A DNA stretch of 64,000 nt from Devosiaceae bacterium (GCA_021648375.1 JAKISW010000004.1:43683-107682); one strand, 5' to 3'; shown: positions 17,583-27,047, counted from the first letter of the stretch. The notes: generated by a model not told the origin, from the sequence alone. A program made the numbers and translations.

Positions 17583-18757
17583 TTCTTCTTTTGGTCTGGT
17601 GTAGCCAGATCCACACGGATTTTTTCAATCCATGCGCGCACCTGTTGCAAACGATCGCGGGCAAAAAACGCCAGATTGCCTGTAACTTGAGCTTTAAAGT
17701 CAGAAGCATAATTCATCACCGGAGGCACCGGCTCAATATGCCCTTTTGTGCCCACCATGCCTTTTTTGAACTGATGCAGCCCCTGAAAACCGTCAGTTCC
17801 ACCAAGATCATACCAAAGGGCACTGGTATTATCTCGCAACCAGCGGATTATTTCCCAATGCAAAAAATATCCGGCTCGTAAAGGCAACGCCGCCCCATTG
17901 GTGGCCCCATAAAGATAAACCGCCGTATCGCCGGTTTTATGAATAATTCCCCCAGCTACAATCTCTTGTTCATGGCGTACAAAAAACAGTTCCGGACGCA
18001 ATGCTTCGTCCTTCAACTCCATCAAATCAACAATGGTATTGTAAGCTGAATGGTCGGCAAAATTCTTACGCTCATTCATTGCCTGGTAAAGCCGATCAAA
18101 CTCTTCAAACCGTTCAGACGTAGCCCGCTCAAACACCAGATCATTTTTCATTGACCGGTTAAGATGATAGCGCCATTTTTGCGCAAAGCTTTTGCGCAAT
18201 TCTTCGTCATCAAGACGCAGATTAACAATATAGCGATCAGGAAAGCCAAGCTGAGCGCCAGATTTAAAACCGCGTTGCTTAAGATGTTGCAGTGGCAGAT
18301 TATCAGGTGAAGGAGTGGCCTTTGGCAAAATAGAAATCATCATTTTTCGCTCATCCGCATATTCTCGAATTAGCATTTCAACGATTTTGGCATATATTTT
18401 TTGAGCGTCAGCCCTTGAATTATCGGCCAGCATCGGGCCCCATTTTACCACAGCAATTTTACCTATGCCAAGCGGAAGGGGCTGGATCATCACCATCGCC
18501 CCCCCGACCATCCTGCCTCGCAGATAAAACAGGTTGGGTTCACATTTGACATTTGGCCATCGCCCTTTGGTAAAGGCATACATCTGTTCCTGAGCGGCAC
18601 CATCAAAACTGCTCATATGGCCATCCCATTCCGGGCCATCAACTTTATGAATTTCCATCATTGCAGAGCTGATATTTGTTTCCACATCAGGCTCATCGCC
18701 TGCTTTCCCATCAGGAAAATTTTCAAGTTCAGGTAGTAAACTGGTTTCAATACTCAT
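17579..18757 (-). CDS. FemAB-like GNAT-fold aminoacyl/acyl transferase
   Basis: The 392-residue protein has the double GNAT fold of the FemAB/lipid II-glycyltransferase group. The N-terminal half ends with YIVNLRLDDEELRKSFAQKW; the C-terminal half holds HEQEIVAGGIIHKTGDTAVY, YLYGATNG and WYDLGGTDGFQGLHQFKKG, the last being a hallmark of this group. Members transfer amino acids to peptidoglycan or modify exopolysaccharide precursors. Coupling to a flippase gene points to a cell-envelope substrate, which remains unidentified. It ends in TGA inside GTGA at 17579-17582. A 178-base gap with no recognisable feature separates it from the phosphomannomutase gene. Confidence 0.8.
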   Translation of the reverse strand: MSIETSLLPELENFPDGKAGDEPDVETNISSAMMEIHKVDGPEWDGHMSSFDGAAQEQMYAFTKGRWPNVKCEPNLFYLRGRMVGGAMVMIQPLPLGIGKIAVVKWGPMLADNSRADAQKIYAKIVEMLIREYADERKMMISILPKATPSPDNLPLQHLKQRGFKSGAQLGFPDRYIVNLRLDDEELRKSFAQKWRYHLNRSMKNDLVFERATSERFEEFDRLYQAMNERKNFADHSAYNTIVDLMELKDEALRPELFFVRHEQEIVAGGIIHKTGDTAVYLYGATNGAALPLRAGYFLHWEIIRWLRDNTSALWYDLGGTDGFQGLHQFKKGMVGTKGHIEPVPPVMNYASDFKAQVTGNLAFFARDRLQQVRAWIEKIRVDLATPDQKKK

Positions 18758-18935
18758 GATTTGGATCTTTTTTACGCAAAAAACTGTTTAATTCACGCGC
18801 AAAAATACAGAACAACCTGATAAATTTGATTAAATTTTCGCTCACTTTTGCGATATCAAAGCAAATGGTAAAGAAAAACCTTCAAAATTTATCTTGAGAT
18901 TTCTTATATGCTCGATAGCAAGTCGGTTGCCTGCA

Positions 18936-20324
18936 TCATACCCCGATCAGACTTTCGATTTCTTTGACCCGCTTTTCAACCAGTGATTTATCGCCTCTCG
19001 CCTCTACGTTAAGGCGCAATAATGGTTCGGTATTAGACGAGCGCAAACTCATTCTCCAGTCAGAAAAACTAATGCTCACTCCATCCAAATCATCAATTTT
19101 TGGAATTTCTCCATCCAGACCCGATTGGTAAAAATCACGCACTTTTGCAATTTGCTTTGCACCAAATTCTATCCTGTAATTAATTTCACCACTACAGGGA
19201 AAAGCTGCAATTCTTTCTCCCACCAGTTGCGAAAGCGAGGTTTTTTTCTTGCCAATCAGCTCCAAAACCAAAAGCCAGGGTATCATGCCGCTATCGCAAT
19301 AGCCAAAATCACGGAAATAATGGTGAGCACTCATTTCTCCCCCATAAACGGCATTTTCATCACGCATGGCCTGCTTTATGAACGAGTGGCCGGTTTTGGA
19401 AAGCACCGGAATGCCTCCATTTTTCTCTACAATATCAATTGTATTCCATGTCAGACGCGGATCATGGATTATTTTTTCCCTGATGCCTTTTTCGGAGCTT
19501 TTCTCCAAAAACGCCTGCGCCAGAAGGCCAACAATGTAATACCCCTCAATAAACCGCCCATTTTCATCAAAGAAAAAACAACGGTCAAAATCCCCGTCCC
19601 AGGCAATTCCCATATCAGCATTGTTTTCTTTCACCGCCATTGCAGTACTTAGGCGATTTTCAACGATTAACGGATTGGGAATCCCATTGGGAAAATTACC
19701 GTCTGCTTCATGATGCACCTTGATAAATTCAACTTTTGTACCGTTTTTTTTAAAAATCGTTTCAATGGCATCAATTACCCGCCCCGATGCTCCATTTCCC
19801 GAGTTCACCACCAGCTTGAACGGGGTGGAAAAATCAAGTTCCCCATAACCCAAAACATGCTCCACATAATCATCGAGCAGTGAAATTTTGCGCATCTTCC
19901 CTTTGGATTTGGGTGACGAAAACTCTTGTGATTGCGCCAACCGCTTTATGACTCCAAGCTGAGAGTCACCGCTAATCGGGGTGGCATTTTTTCCGATAAA
20001 TTTAATACCATTATAATCCATGGGGTTATGGCTGGCCGTAACTTCAATTCCCCCGTCAACGTCCAGATGAAAAGAGGCAAAATAGATCTCTTCTGTGCCG
20101 GTTACCCCAAGATCAATAACATCAGATCCGGCATCCATAATGCCTTTAGCCACTGCTGCTTTTAACCCATCGCTGCTCAAACGAATATCACCACCAACCA
20201 CAATGGTTTTTGCATCCAACCCCTGAGCAAATGCCCTGCCGATGGCATAGGCAATATCCTCATTGAGTTCTTCGCCAAGCTTGCCGCGCACGTCATAGGC
20301 CTTGAAACAGGTAAGTTCATTCAT
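18936..20324 (-). CDS. manB: phosphomannomutase / phosphoglucomutase
   Basis: The 462-residue enzyme belongs to the alpha-D-phosphohexomutase family, which interconverts hexose 1- and 6-phosphates for sugar-nucleotide synthesis. All four functional blocks are present: the phosphoserine loop VTASHNPMDYNG, the Mg-binding WDGDFDRC, the sugar-binding GGEMSAHHYF and the phosphate-binding RSSNTEPLLRLN. The close match to the CpsG/ManB block MSAHHYFRDF-YCDSGMIPW favours mannose 6-phosphate as substrate, making mannose 1-phosphate for GDP-mannose. ATG 20324 follows CAGGATAAAAAAT. Nearby flippase and FemAB-like genes fit an envelope-polysaccharide role. Confidence 0.95.
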   Translation of the reverse strand: MNELTCFKAYDVRGKLGEELNEDIAYAIGRAFAQGLDAKTIVVGGDIRLSSDGLKAAVAKGIMDAGSDVIDLGVTGTEEIYFASFHLDVDGGIEVTASHNPMDYNGIKFIGKNATPISGDSQLGVIKRLAQSQEFSSPKSKGKMRKISLLDDYVEHVLGYGELDFSTPFKLVVNSGNGASGRVIDAIETIFKKNGTKVEFIKVHHEADGNFPNGIPNPLIVENRLSTAMAVKENNADMGIAWDGDFDRCFFFDENGRFIEGYYIVGLLAQAFLEKSSEKGIREKIIHDPRLTWNTIDIVEKNGGIPVLSKTGHSFIKQAMRDENAVYGGEMSAHHYFRDFGYCDSGMIPWLLVLELIGKKKTSLSQLVGERIAAFPCSGEINYRIEFGAKQIAKVRDFYQSGLDGEIPKIDDLDGVSISFSDWRMSLRSSNTEPLLRLNVEARGDKSLVEKRVKEIESLIGV

Positions 20325-20345
20325 ATTTTTTATCCTGCTTAAATT

Positions 20346-20360
20346 TAGGGCCTGCCCCTA
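20346..20360. repeat. short dispersed GGGTCAGGACC motif, copy 2
   Basis: TAGGGCCTGCCCCTA, near-palindromic, lies in the divergent region between manB and the MscS-type gene. It is a variant of the motif at 915. Confidence 0.4.
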
Positions 20361-20469
20361 AACTCGTTTATTTACATTGCAATGCCCACAGTCAAGACTA
20401 TGCCAACGCAAGCGACTCCTGTAACCTATAAACAAATCGTTTTGACCACTAGTAAACAAGAGACAAAAA

Positions 20470-21324
20470 TTGGACACTCAGGCAATTTTAGATGCCCTTG
20501 CAACATGGGCCGCCACTCAGGCCTATTCGATTGCCCTTGGCCTAATAGCGCTGGTTATCGGCTGGTGGCTGTCTAATTTTGTTGCAGGTCGCCTTGCTAA
20601 AGTTTTAGCCAAAACCAAGGCCATTGATGACACAATTGGCCCGGTTCTTTGCCAATTGGTGCGATATGCAATTTTAGTTGTCACGCTGGTTATTGTTTTA
20701 AGCCAGTTTGGCGTTGCCACCACTTCAATTTTGGCGGTTCTGGGCGCCGCCGGCCTTGCCATCGCATTGGCATTGCAGGGAACATTGTCCAATATTGCCG
20801 CCGGTGTGATGCTGGTCTGGCTGCGTCCTTTTTCCATCGGTGAATTTATTGAAGCGGGTTCAATTGCTGGAACGGTAAGAGAAATCGGTCTTTTTGCCAC
20901 CAAACTTAATACTTCAAACGGTCTTTACCTGTTTGTTCCAAATTCACAGCTGTGGAACACATCAATCACCAATTTTTCGCGCCTGCCCGAACGTCGGGTG
21001 GAGTTACGCGTTGGCATTGCCTATGATGCAAATATTGGCCAGGCTCGCAATATTCTGCTTGGCCTGGCCAATCGGCAGACTCAGGTTCTATCAATTCCCG
21101 CCCCGGTTGTGCATGTGGAAACCCTGGGCGATAGCGCCGTTACGATGCTTTTGCGCTTCTGGGTCCCTTCAGAAATATATTGGGACGCAGTATTTGCATT
21201 CCGCGAAGCAGCAAAAGTTGCTTTAGACAATGCGGGAATAGAAATACCGTTTAACAAGGTCGATATTAACGTCTATTCCCACATCAAGTCTGCCTCCGAT
21301 CAAAAGCCGCAAAACGGTTTTTAA
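20470..21324 (+). CDS. mscS: MscS-family small-conductance mechanosensitive channel
   Basis: The 284-residue protein has three membrane helices followed by the MscS beta domain. The pore helix TM3 contains the Ala/Gly-packed stretch LGAAGLAIALALQGTLSNIAAG, directly followed by the MscS signature MLVWLRPFSIGEFIEAG. This small form, like E. coli MscS itself, opens under membrane tension to release solutes in osmotic downshock. The start is TTG at 20470, with a modest AAGAGA site upstream; no nearby ATG would preserve TM1. Its stop codon TAA overlaps that of the convergent leuA gene by two bases, so there is no terminator between them. Confidence 0.94.
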   Translation: MDTQAILDALATWAATQAYSIALGLIALVIGWWLSNFVAGRLAKVLAKTKAIDDTIGPVLCQLVRYAILVVTLVIVLSQFGVATTSILAVLGAAGLAIALALQGTLSNIAAGVMLVWLRPFSIGEFIEAGSIAGTVREIGLFATKLNTSNGLYLFVPNSQLWNTSITNFSRLPERRVELRVGIAYDANIGQARNILLGLANRQTQVLSIPAPVVHVETLGDSAVTMLLRFWVPSEIYWDAVFAFREAAKVALDNAGIEIPFNKVDINVYSHIKSASDQKPQNGF

Positions 21325-22925
21325 TTTTTGGCCATTGCCCCTTGTGCAGAAGCTCCACGCTCCACCATTAAGCGATTATAAGCGTTAAGATAGGCCTTGG
21401 CTGACGCCACCAGCGTATCCGGTTCCGCCCCGCGCCCGGAAGCAATTCTACCATCCATTTCCAGCCGCACATGGGCATTAGCCTGGGCATCAGTGCCCCC
21501 GGTTACCGCATCCACCCCATAAAGCAGTAGATGGGGATTTGCCTTAACACCCTTTTTTATAGCGTTAAAAATCGCATCAACCGATCCCGATCCTTGTGTG
21601 GAAACGGATATGGTTTCCCCCTCCACATCCAGCACCATATCGCAGCGATGTTCACCACTGGTTTTTGAAACAACTTCCATATCCACCAGCTTAATCAGAT
21701 CGCCAGCCGAGCCTATCTCATCGTCAACTAGAGCGATTATATCTTCGTCATAAACGTTCTTTTTGCGATCAGCCAAACTTTTGAAGCGCTCAAATACTTC
21801 CTGAAAGCGATTATCACCCAGATCATAACCAAAACCGCGCAATTTTTCCTTGAATGCATGACGGCCTGAATGTTTACCCATCACCAGTGATGTGGATTTT
21901 ATGCCCACGCTTTCCGGAGTCATTATTTCATAAGTCTGGGCATTTTTGAGCATGCCATCCTGATGAATGCCGCTCTCGTGGGCAAAGGCATTTTTACCAA
22001 CGATCGCCTTGTTATATTGTACCGGAAAATTTGCCGCTGCCGATACCACTTTTGAAATCTTGGCCAGATGGGTAGTTTCAATTCCCGTGTGATAGGGCAT
22101 CACATCAGCGCGAGTGCGAATGCTCATCACCATTTCTTCAAGCGCTGCATTGCCGGCCCTCTCTCCAAGCCCGTTAATTGTGCACTCTACCTGACGCGCG
22201 CCCCCGCGCACTCCGGCCAAAGAGTTAGCCACAGCTAACCCCAGATCATTGTGGCAGTGGGTGGAAAAAATCACCTTGTCACTGTCCGGCACCATTTCAA
22301 TCAGATCGACGAACAGTTGATAATAGTCTTCAGGAGTTGAAAAACCCACTGTGTCTGGAATGTTGATGGTGGTCGCACCTGCTTTTATCGCTGCCTCTGT
22401 GCAGCGGGCCAGATATTCCAACGGAGTGCGGGTTGCATCCATGGCGCTCCATTCCACATCATCGATTAAATTTCGGGCCTGGGTGACGGTTTTTTCAATA
22501 ATTTCCAGCACTTCTTCCTGAGTTTTTTTCATCTGATGGGCAAGATGAATGGGAGATGTGGAAACAAAGGTATGAATGCGCCCGCGTTTTGCGTGTTTTA
22601 CTGCCTCTCCAGCCCGTTCGATATCACCTGTTATTGCCCGTGCCAGCCCGGCAATAACAGAATTTTTTGAGCGTTTGGCTATTTGGGAAACCGCTTCAAA
22701 ATCCCCGTTAGAGGCAATGGGAAAACCAGCCTCAATAATATCAACTCCCATTTCATCTAACAGTTCGGCAATTTGCAGTTTTTCCTGCAATGTCATGGTT
22801 GCACCGGGTGACTGCTCCCCGTCCCTCAATGTGGTATCAAAAATTAAAATCCGGTCAGATTTCTTTGGATTTTGCTCTTTTTGTTCGCCCTTGATTTGTT
22901 CAATTTTGGTATGTTCAATTGTCAT
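21321..22925 (-). CDS. leuA: 2-isopropylmalate synthase LeuA
   Basis: The 534-residue enzyme condenses acetyl-CoA with 2-ketoisovalerate, the first step of leucine synthesis. It shows the catalytic start IFDTTLRDGEQSPGA, the metal-binding HCHNDLGLA, the HESGIHQDGML helix, and a C-terminal regulatory domain that binds leucine (from about residue 400, ending VERGASAQGAM). I set the start at ATG 22925 (MTIEHTKIEQ), which follows AGGACTAAAATT; the frame remains open for 26 more residues, but that extension looks untranslated. A leucine-rich leader peptide and hairpins lie upstream, so expression is probably controlled by attenuation as well as by feedback on the enzyme. Confidence 0.97.
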   Translation of the reverse strand: MTIEHTKIEQIKGEQKEQNPKKSDRILIFDTTLRDGEQSPGATMTLQEKLQIAELLDEMGVDIIEAGFPIASNGDFEAVSQIAKRSKNSVIAGLARAITGDIERAGEAVKHAKRGRIHTFVSTSPIHLAHQMKKTQEEVLEIIEKTVTQARNLIDDVEWSAMDATRTPLEYLARCTEAAIKAGATTINIPDTVGFSTPEDYYQLFVDLIEMVPDSDKVIFSTHCHNDLGLAVANSLAGVRGGARQVECTINGLGERAGNAALEEMVMSIRTRADVMPYHTGIETTHLAKISKVVSAAANFPVQYNKAIVGKNAFAHESGIHQDGMLKNAQTYEIMTPESVGIKSTSLVMGKHSGRHAFKEKLRGFGYDLGDNRFQEVFERFKSLADRKKNVYDEDIIALVDDEIGSAGDLIKLVDMEVVSKTSGEHRCDMVLDVEGETISVSTQGSGSVDAIFNAIKKGVKANPHLLLYGVDAVTGGTDAQANAHVRLEMDGRIASGRGAEPDTLVASAKAYLNAYNRLMVERGASAQGAMAKN

Positions 22926-22956
22926 AATTTTAGTCCTGAAAAATATCGGCTCCGGG

Positions 22957-22977
22957 TTTATTTGCTTTTCAAATAAA
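22957..22977 (-). promoter_or_regulatory. AT-rich hairpin just upstream of leuA
   Basis: TTTATTTG and CAAATAAA (22957-22964 and 22970-22977) form a perfect 8-bp stem with a five-base loop, ending about 30 bases before the leuA start codon. It may be part of the leader control structure or affect translation initiation. Confidence 0.4.
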
Positions 22978-23034
22978 AATGAAAAATATCCACCGGCGCA
23001 CAAAACAAAGTTCTGTTCGGTTCAAAATTTTAAT

Positions 23035-23083
23035 CCTCTGAAGTCCTGTCTCCAATTAAATGAAGACTGCCGGAATTCAGAGG
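23035..23083 (-). promoter_or_regulatory. leuA leader stem-loop (candidate attenuator element)
   Basis: On the transcribed strand CCTCTGAA (23083-23076), which contains the leader peptide's stop codon, can pair perfectly with TTCAGAGG (23042-23035), followed by ATTAAAATTTTG. A smaller GTCT/AGAC pairing sits inside the loop. A ribosome stalled on the leucine codons just before would alter this fold. The run of U is poor, so it could be a pause or antiterminator arm rather than the terminator itself. Confidence 0.55.
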
Positions 23084-23211
23084 CTGATAAGGAGGAGGAG
23101 TTTTGAAATAGATGAATTGGTGCGCAAATCCGCAGCACAAACATTTGCATGCAGCCTAATGGCTTGCAGCTTAAAAGAGGGTCCAGCAATGTCAGCCCGA
23201 TTGGGATTCAT
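23077..23211 (-). CDS. leuA leader peptide with a leucine codon run
   Basis: A short frame ends SISKLLLLISL: codons CTC CTC CTC CTT ATC AGC CTC TGA occupy 23077-23100. From the ATG at 23211 it would encode 44 residues; longer starts are also open, and I see no convincing ribosome site, so the start is uncertain. Four adjacent leucine codons plus one more directly before a stop codon, about 150 bases upstream of leuA and overlapping one arm of a hairpin, are the hallmark of a leucine attenuator. Below about 23035 this leader leads straight into the leuA 5' end. The rest of the gap up to 23335 holds the likely promoter. Confidence 0.65.
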   Translation of the reverse strand: MNPNRADIAGPSFKLQAIRLHANVCAADLRTNSSISKLLLLISL

Positions 23212-23335
23212 GATTTTTAGTTCGCACAACATATTTTTAAGACAAAACCGGCCGTCAGGGCAAAATTCAAGGACCATGAGCAACCAACAGTTTTAGGTTA
23301 AGGTCGAAAACCCTAGTCCTCATATCATTAACAAT

Positions 23336-24838
23336 TTATTTCGATTGTGCAACAGCTTGCTTGATCGAACCCGGAGATGTTTTTGCAACACCATCACTCA
23401 CAGGTGTTTTTTCCACCCCGGAAATCCTTTTCATCTGATGGGCAATTCCATTGGCATAATAGGCCACGAGATCTCTCTCCTTTGGCGAAACCCGATAACT
23501 GTCCCCAGCGACCAGCACCAGGTGGCGAAGGGTCAGCATGCGCAAGCCCACCTCCACCAGATAATCATGATCATCGCGTGGCACATGCACATAAACCCCC
23601 GCCTCTTCGAATTGATTTATCAGATTAAAGACCTTGGTTTTAACTTCAAAAAAGCTCATGGGCTTCATTTCATCACTGAGCAAAACACTTGCCACCAGAG
23701 AAGTTGGTAAAGCAGGCACCGCCCGCCCCACTTCATCCATCAACTGGCCGCCCAGTTTTTCCATTTCTGAATGTAATTTTTTGGGTTTCATGGAGCGAAA
23801 ATCCAGTTTGTTTTTAGCCAGATACTGGCGCATGGAAACCGGCTTTCCAAAACTTACACACGCATATCCATAGCGAAACCACTTACCCTTGAAAGCCTGC
23901 ACAATGGAGCGGCCCAAAAATCCCATCAACACTCCGGGATTAAATTTAAAGCGGGGCTTTTCACCCTCTTTGGCGCTGGCTGAAGATGTTAAAACCCTGT
24001 CCTCCAGCACCCGATCATAATTAAGCCCCACCGGAACAAACACCACATCGCGTTCTCCCTTGGGGTCGAACCCGCCAATCATGTAGGATAAAAGACCGAA
24101 CTTTGGCGGCTTTAACTTTCCATCCTTTGAAAGTCCCCCTTCAGGAAATACCGCCTGGGTAACCCCGGCCATGGTCGACATATGAACATAGCGCGCCAAC
24201 ACTTTACGATATAGGGCATTTCCCGTTGAATAACGGCGCACAAAATACGCTCCCATAGCCCGGATTAAACTTTGCAATGCCCATACCCGCGCCCACTCAC
24301 CCACCGCATAGGACAGCGCCGAACTGGTAGCCGCCATGTAGGTGACCAATACATAATCCATATTCGAGCGATGGTTCATTACAAAAACCACGGTGGAGTT
24401 CGGGTCAATTCCCGCCAGTGCATCATCATTGGAATTACCCAGTCGAACCCGATAAAGCATTTGCGAGAGCTTACGTGCTAATCGGGTACCAATGCGAAAA
24501 TAGGTGTAGTGAGAAAATGCAGGCACCACCTCATTGGCATAATCACGCGCCTTATCCAGCACCACCTGACGCGGTGTGCCACTTTCTTCAGCTTCGTCCT
24601 CCACGGCTTTTATAACTTCCGGATCAAACATTAAAGCATCGATCAACCCCTGACGCTTGGTCAATTTAAAGGGCTGAATTTTTAGTGAGAGCTTGGTGTT
24701 GAGCAACTCAATCGCTTTATTGGCGCGACGCCGAAAAAACCAGCGTACGCCGGGCATCAGCAGGCGATCAGTCAGGCCGATCGCCGCCAGAATAGCGGCA
24801 ATCACCACAAACCAGATTGGCAATGAGATTGTTCCCAA
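23336..24838 (-). CDS. glycerolipid acyltransferase (PlsB/PlsC superfamily)
   Basis: The 500-residue protein has an N-terminal membrane anchor (about residues 5-25) and the acyltransferase motifs VMNHRSNMDYVLV (motif I, catalytic His-Asp in NHRSxxDY), AMGAYFVRRY (motif II-like, around 175-185), VFPEGGLSKDG (motif III) and VFVPVGLNYDRV (motif IV). The NHRSxxDY form and the extra C-terminal domain resemble glycerol-3-phosphate acyltransferase PlsB more than short PlsC proteins. It would acylate glycerol 3-phosphate or lysophosphatidate at the inner membrane. The start is TTG at 24838, backed by the strong site GGGGAGGCGG. Which acyl acceptor it uses is not decided by sequence alone. Confidence 0.85.
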   Translation of the reverse strand: MGTISLPIWFVVIAAILAAIGLTDRLLMPGVRWFFRRRANKAIELLNTKLSLKIQPFKLTKRQGLIDALMFDPEVIKAVEDEAEESGTPRQVVLDKARDYANEVVPAFSHYTYFRIGTRLARKLSQMLYRVRLGNSNDDALAGIDPNSTVVFVMNHRSNMDYVLVTYMAATSSALSYAVGEWARVWALQSLIRAMGAYFVRRYSTGNALYRKVLARYVHMSTMAGVTQAVFPEGGLSKDGKLKPPKFGLLSYMIGGFDPKGERDVVFVPVGLNYDRVLEDRVLTSSASAKEGEKPRFKFNPGVLMGFLGRSIVQAFKGKWFRYGYACVSFGKPVSMRQYLAKNKLDFRSMKPKKLHSEMEKLGGQLMDEVGRAVPALPTSLVASVLLSDEMKPMSFFEVKTKVFNLINQFEEAGVYVHVPRDDHDYLVEVGLRMLTLRHLVLVAGDSYRVSPKERDLVAYYANGIAHQMKRISGVEKTPVSDGVAKTSPGSIKQAVAQSK

Positions 24839-24955
24839 TACCGCCTCCCCTGTTTAATCCGTCGGATTTTACCGCTCTAAATATTTTTATTGCCAAGCTT
24901 GGCTCAGCAACAGGTTCAGGTCAAGCAATCAGAAATAACCACCACAAAAACAACG

Positions 24956-25861
24956 CTAGACTGTATCGTGCCATTCAAGGTCCAAAACCCCCTCACCAAC
25001 CAACACCGCCTTGCCGCCAATTCCTGCGTGAATCAAAATGCCGTTTTCTTTTCTCACCTGCATTTCAATCAGACTTGCACGCCCCATATCCACCCCCTGC
25101 TCAACAAAATAGCTGCTTTGCATAGATTGTTTATTAGTAGTGTCTGCAATTAATCCGATTAAAGCTGCAGCAGCAGAACCGGTTGCCGGGTCTTCAATAC
25201 GCGGCAAGGCCAAATCAAACATTCGGGCACAAAAATCGGTTTCTGAATTATTCTCACTTGCGCAAAAAGCATAAACTGCAACATCATCTGCCCCATAGGT
25301 TTCTGACCATTTGCGCTTTTCCAGATTTATGCTGCTTAGGGCATCACCATTCTCCACTGGAACCAATACATATTCCACACCGGCAGAATAGCAGGAGGGA
25401 ACAAAGTCACCAAAACTGATTTGCTCAGGTTTCAAGCCCAGAGTATGCGCAATTTTATCCCGATCAGGGGCTTCGCGCACTTTTTTTGGCAATTGCGCCA
25501 GCTTAAATCTGGCTTGGCCGCAGCGCCTGTTAATCCGATCCATGACACAGGTCACAACCCCGATTTGTGCCTCCAGCCTGATAGCTGAATACCGATTGGT
25601 CAAACCAAGAAGCACCGCCGCTCCAATCAGCGGGTGTCCGGCAAAAGGCAACTCTGTTTCTGGTGTGAAAATTCTTACCTCTGCGGTATTGCGACCCGCT
25701 TTTGGCTCGCTCAAAAATATTGTTTCGGAAAGATAAAATTCATTAGCGATCTTTTGCATCATCCATGTTTTGAGATGATCCGCCTTCAACACCACCGCCA
25801 ATGGATTGCCCTGCATTTGATTTTCAGTAAAAACATCCATAATGTGATAATTTAGCTGCAC
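24956..25861 (-). CDS. PhzF-family isomerase-like protein
   Basis: The 301-residue protein shows the PhzF fold signature: N-terminal YHIMDVFTENQMQGNPLAVV, the catalytic Glu46 in LSETIFL, FAGHPLIGAA, and the C-terminal DPATGSAAAALIGL. PhzF of phenazine synthesis is an isomerase, but most members in genomes without phenazine genes have unknown substrates, and no phenazine gene is seen here. The start is GTG at 25861, which preserves the family N-terminus. It is flanked by the acyltransferase gene (117 bases downstream) and ilvC (about 165 bases upstream), both on the same strand; the ilvC terminator separates it from ilvC. Confidence 0.9.
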   Translation of the reverse strand: MQLNYHIMDVFTENQMQGNPLAVVLKADHLKTWMMQKIANEFYLSETIFLSEPKAGRNTAEVRIFTPETELPFAGHPLIGAAVLLGLTNRYSAIRLEAQIGVVTCVMDRINRRCGQARFKLAQLPKKVREAPDRDKIAHTLGLKPEQISFGDFVPSCYSAGVEYVLVPVENGDALSSINLEKRKWSETYGADDVAVYAFCASENNSETDFCARMFDLALPRIEDPATGSAAAALIGLIADTTNKQSMQSSYFVEQGVDMGRASLIEMQVRKENGILIHAGIGGKAVLVGEGVLDLEWHDTV

Positions 25862-25964
25862 GATTAAAAACCCATATTGTTTCGATCTTCACCAATAGAA
25901 GAATTCACATAAATAAATTTTTCCCGGAGTCGTCAGCCAAGTCAAGATAGCTAAATTACCTGAT

Positions 25965-25994
25965 AAAAAACGCCCCCGGATTTCTCCGGGAGCG
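25965..25994 (-). terminator. rho-independent terminator of ilvC
   Basis: On the minus strand CGCTCCCGGA-GAAA-TCCGGGGGCG forms a 10-bp stem (one G-U pair) with a GAAA tetraloop, followed by TTTTTT. It lies 33 bases after the ilvC stop codon. Confidence 0.93.
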
Positions 25995-26027
25995 CAAAAT
26001 AGTAAACCTAACCGTGGAAATATTTTC

Positions 26028-27047
26028 TTAGTTCTTTTCTTTATCCACAAGTGATCCCGCCTTGATCCACGGCATCATATCACGCAGTTTTTCACCCACT
26101 TCTTCAATCTGATGATTATCATTATTGCGTCGAATTGCCTTAAATCTGGCTCCGCCGGCTTTATATTCCTGCATCCATTCAGATGTGAATTTTCCCGATT
26201 GAATATCTGCCAGAATCCGCTTCATTTCTTTTTTTGTTTCCGAGGTAATAATGCGCGGACCAGAAACATATTCGCCCCATTCAGCAGTGTTAGATATGGA
26301 GTAATTCATGTTGGCAATACCGCCCTGATAGATCAGATCAACTATCAGCTTAACTTCGTGCAGGCATTCAAAATATGCCATTTCCGGCGCATATCCACCC
26401 TCAACAAGGGTTTCAAATCCGGCTCTGATCAATTCAACCAAGCCACCACAAAGCACAGCCTGCTCGCCAAACAGATCTGTTTCACATTCTTCCCTGAAAT
26501 TGGTTTCAATAATTCCGGAACGTCCACCGCCAACTCCAGATGCATAGGCCAGACCAAGATCATGGGCATTGCCGCTGGCATCCTGATGTACAGCGATCAA
26601 GCAGGGCACACCGCCGCCGCCCACATATTCACCGCGCACCGTATGGCCCGGACCTTTTGGCGCTACCATAATAACGTCAACACTGTCCTTTGGCTCAATC
26701 AGGCCAAAATGCACGCTCAATCCGTGGGCAAAGGCAATGCAGGCCCCATCGCGAATATTGGGGGCAATATCGGCAGCATAAATATCAGGCTGCAACTCAT
26801 CCGGGGTCGCCATCATCATCAGGTCGGCCCATTTTGCAATTTCAGCAACACTCATCACTTTGAAGCCATCGGCCTCCACTTTTTTGGCAGTGGCAGAGCC
26901 AGCTCTAAGACCAATTGCTATATCGTTCACACCACTGTCGCGAAGGTTTAAGGCATGGGCCCTTCCTTGCGAACCATATCCGATAATCGCAATATTTTTA
27001 TTCTTCAACAAATTCAGATCGGCATCCCGATCATAATAAACACGCAT
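26028..27047 (-). CDS. ilvC: ketol-acid reductoisomerase (class I)
   Basis: The 339-residue enzyme catalyses the NADPH-dependent isomeroreduction of acetolactate or acetohydroxybutyrate in valine, leucine and isoleucine synthesis. The N-terminal Rossmann motif is GYGSQGRAHALNLRDSG; the C-terminal knotted domain carries the Mg and substrate residues in DLFGEQAVLCGG, the acid-rich ECLHEVKLIVDLI and ISNTAEWGEY. The length is that of class I (short) enzymes. AAGGAGAATATC directly precedes the ATG. A TetR gene ends only 45 bases upstream on the same strand and may be cotranscribed; a strong terminator follows. A leader peptide like those of leuA and ilvI is not seen here. Confidence 0.98.
   Translation of the reverse strand: MRVYYDRDADLNLLKNKNIAIIGYGSQGRAHALNLRDSGVNDIAIGLRAGSATAKKVEADGFKVMSVAEIAKWADLMMMATPDELQPDIYAADIAPNIRDGACIAFAHGLSVHFGLIEPKDSVDVIMVAPKGPGHTVRGEYVGGGGVPCLIAVHQDASGNAHDLGLAYASGVGGGRSGIIETNFREECETDLFGEQAVLCGGLVELIRAGFETLVEGGYAPEMAYFECLHEVKLIVDLIYQGGIANMNYSISNTAEWGEYVSGPRIITSETKKEMKRILADIQSGKFTSEWMQEYKAGGARFKAIRRNNDNHQIEEVGEKLRDMMPWIKAGSLVDKEKN

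Noticed and set aside
26112..26951. 279-codon open frame antisense to ilvC
   Set aside because: It is the complement of a strongly conserved enzyme gene, with composition expected of a shadow frame.
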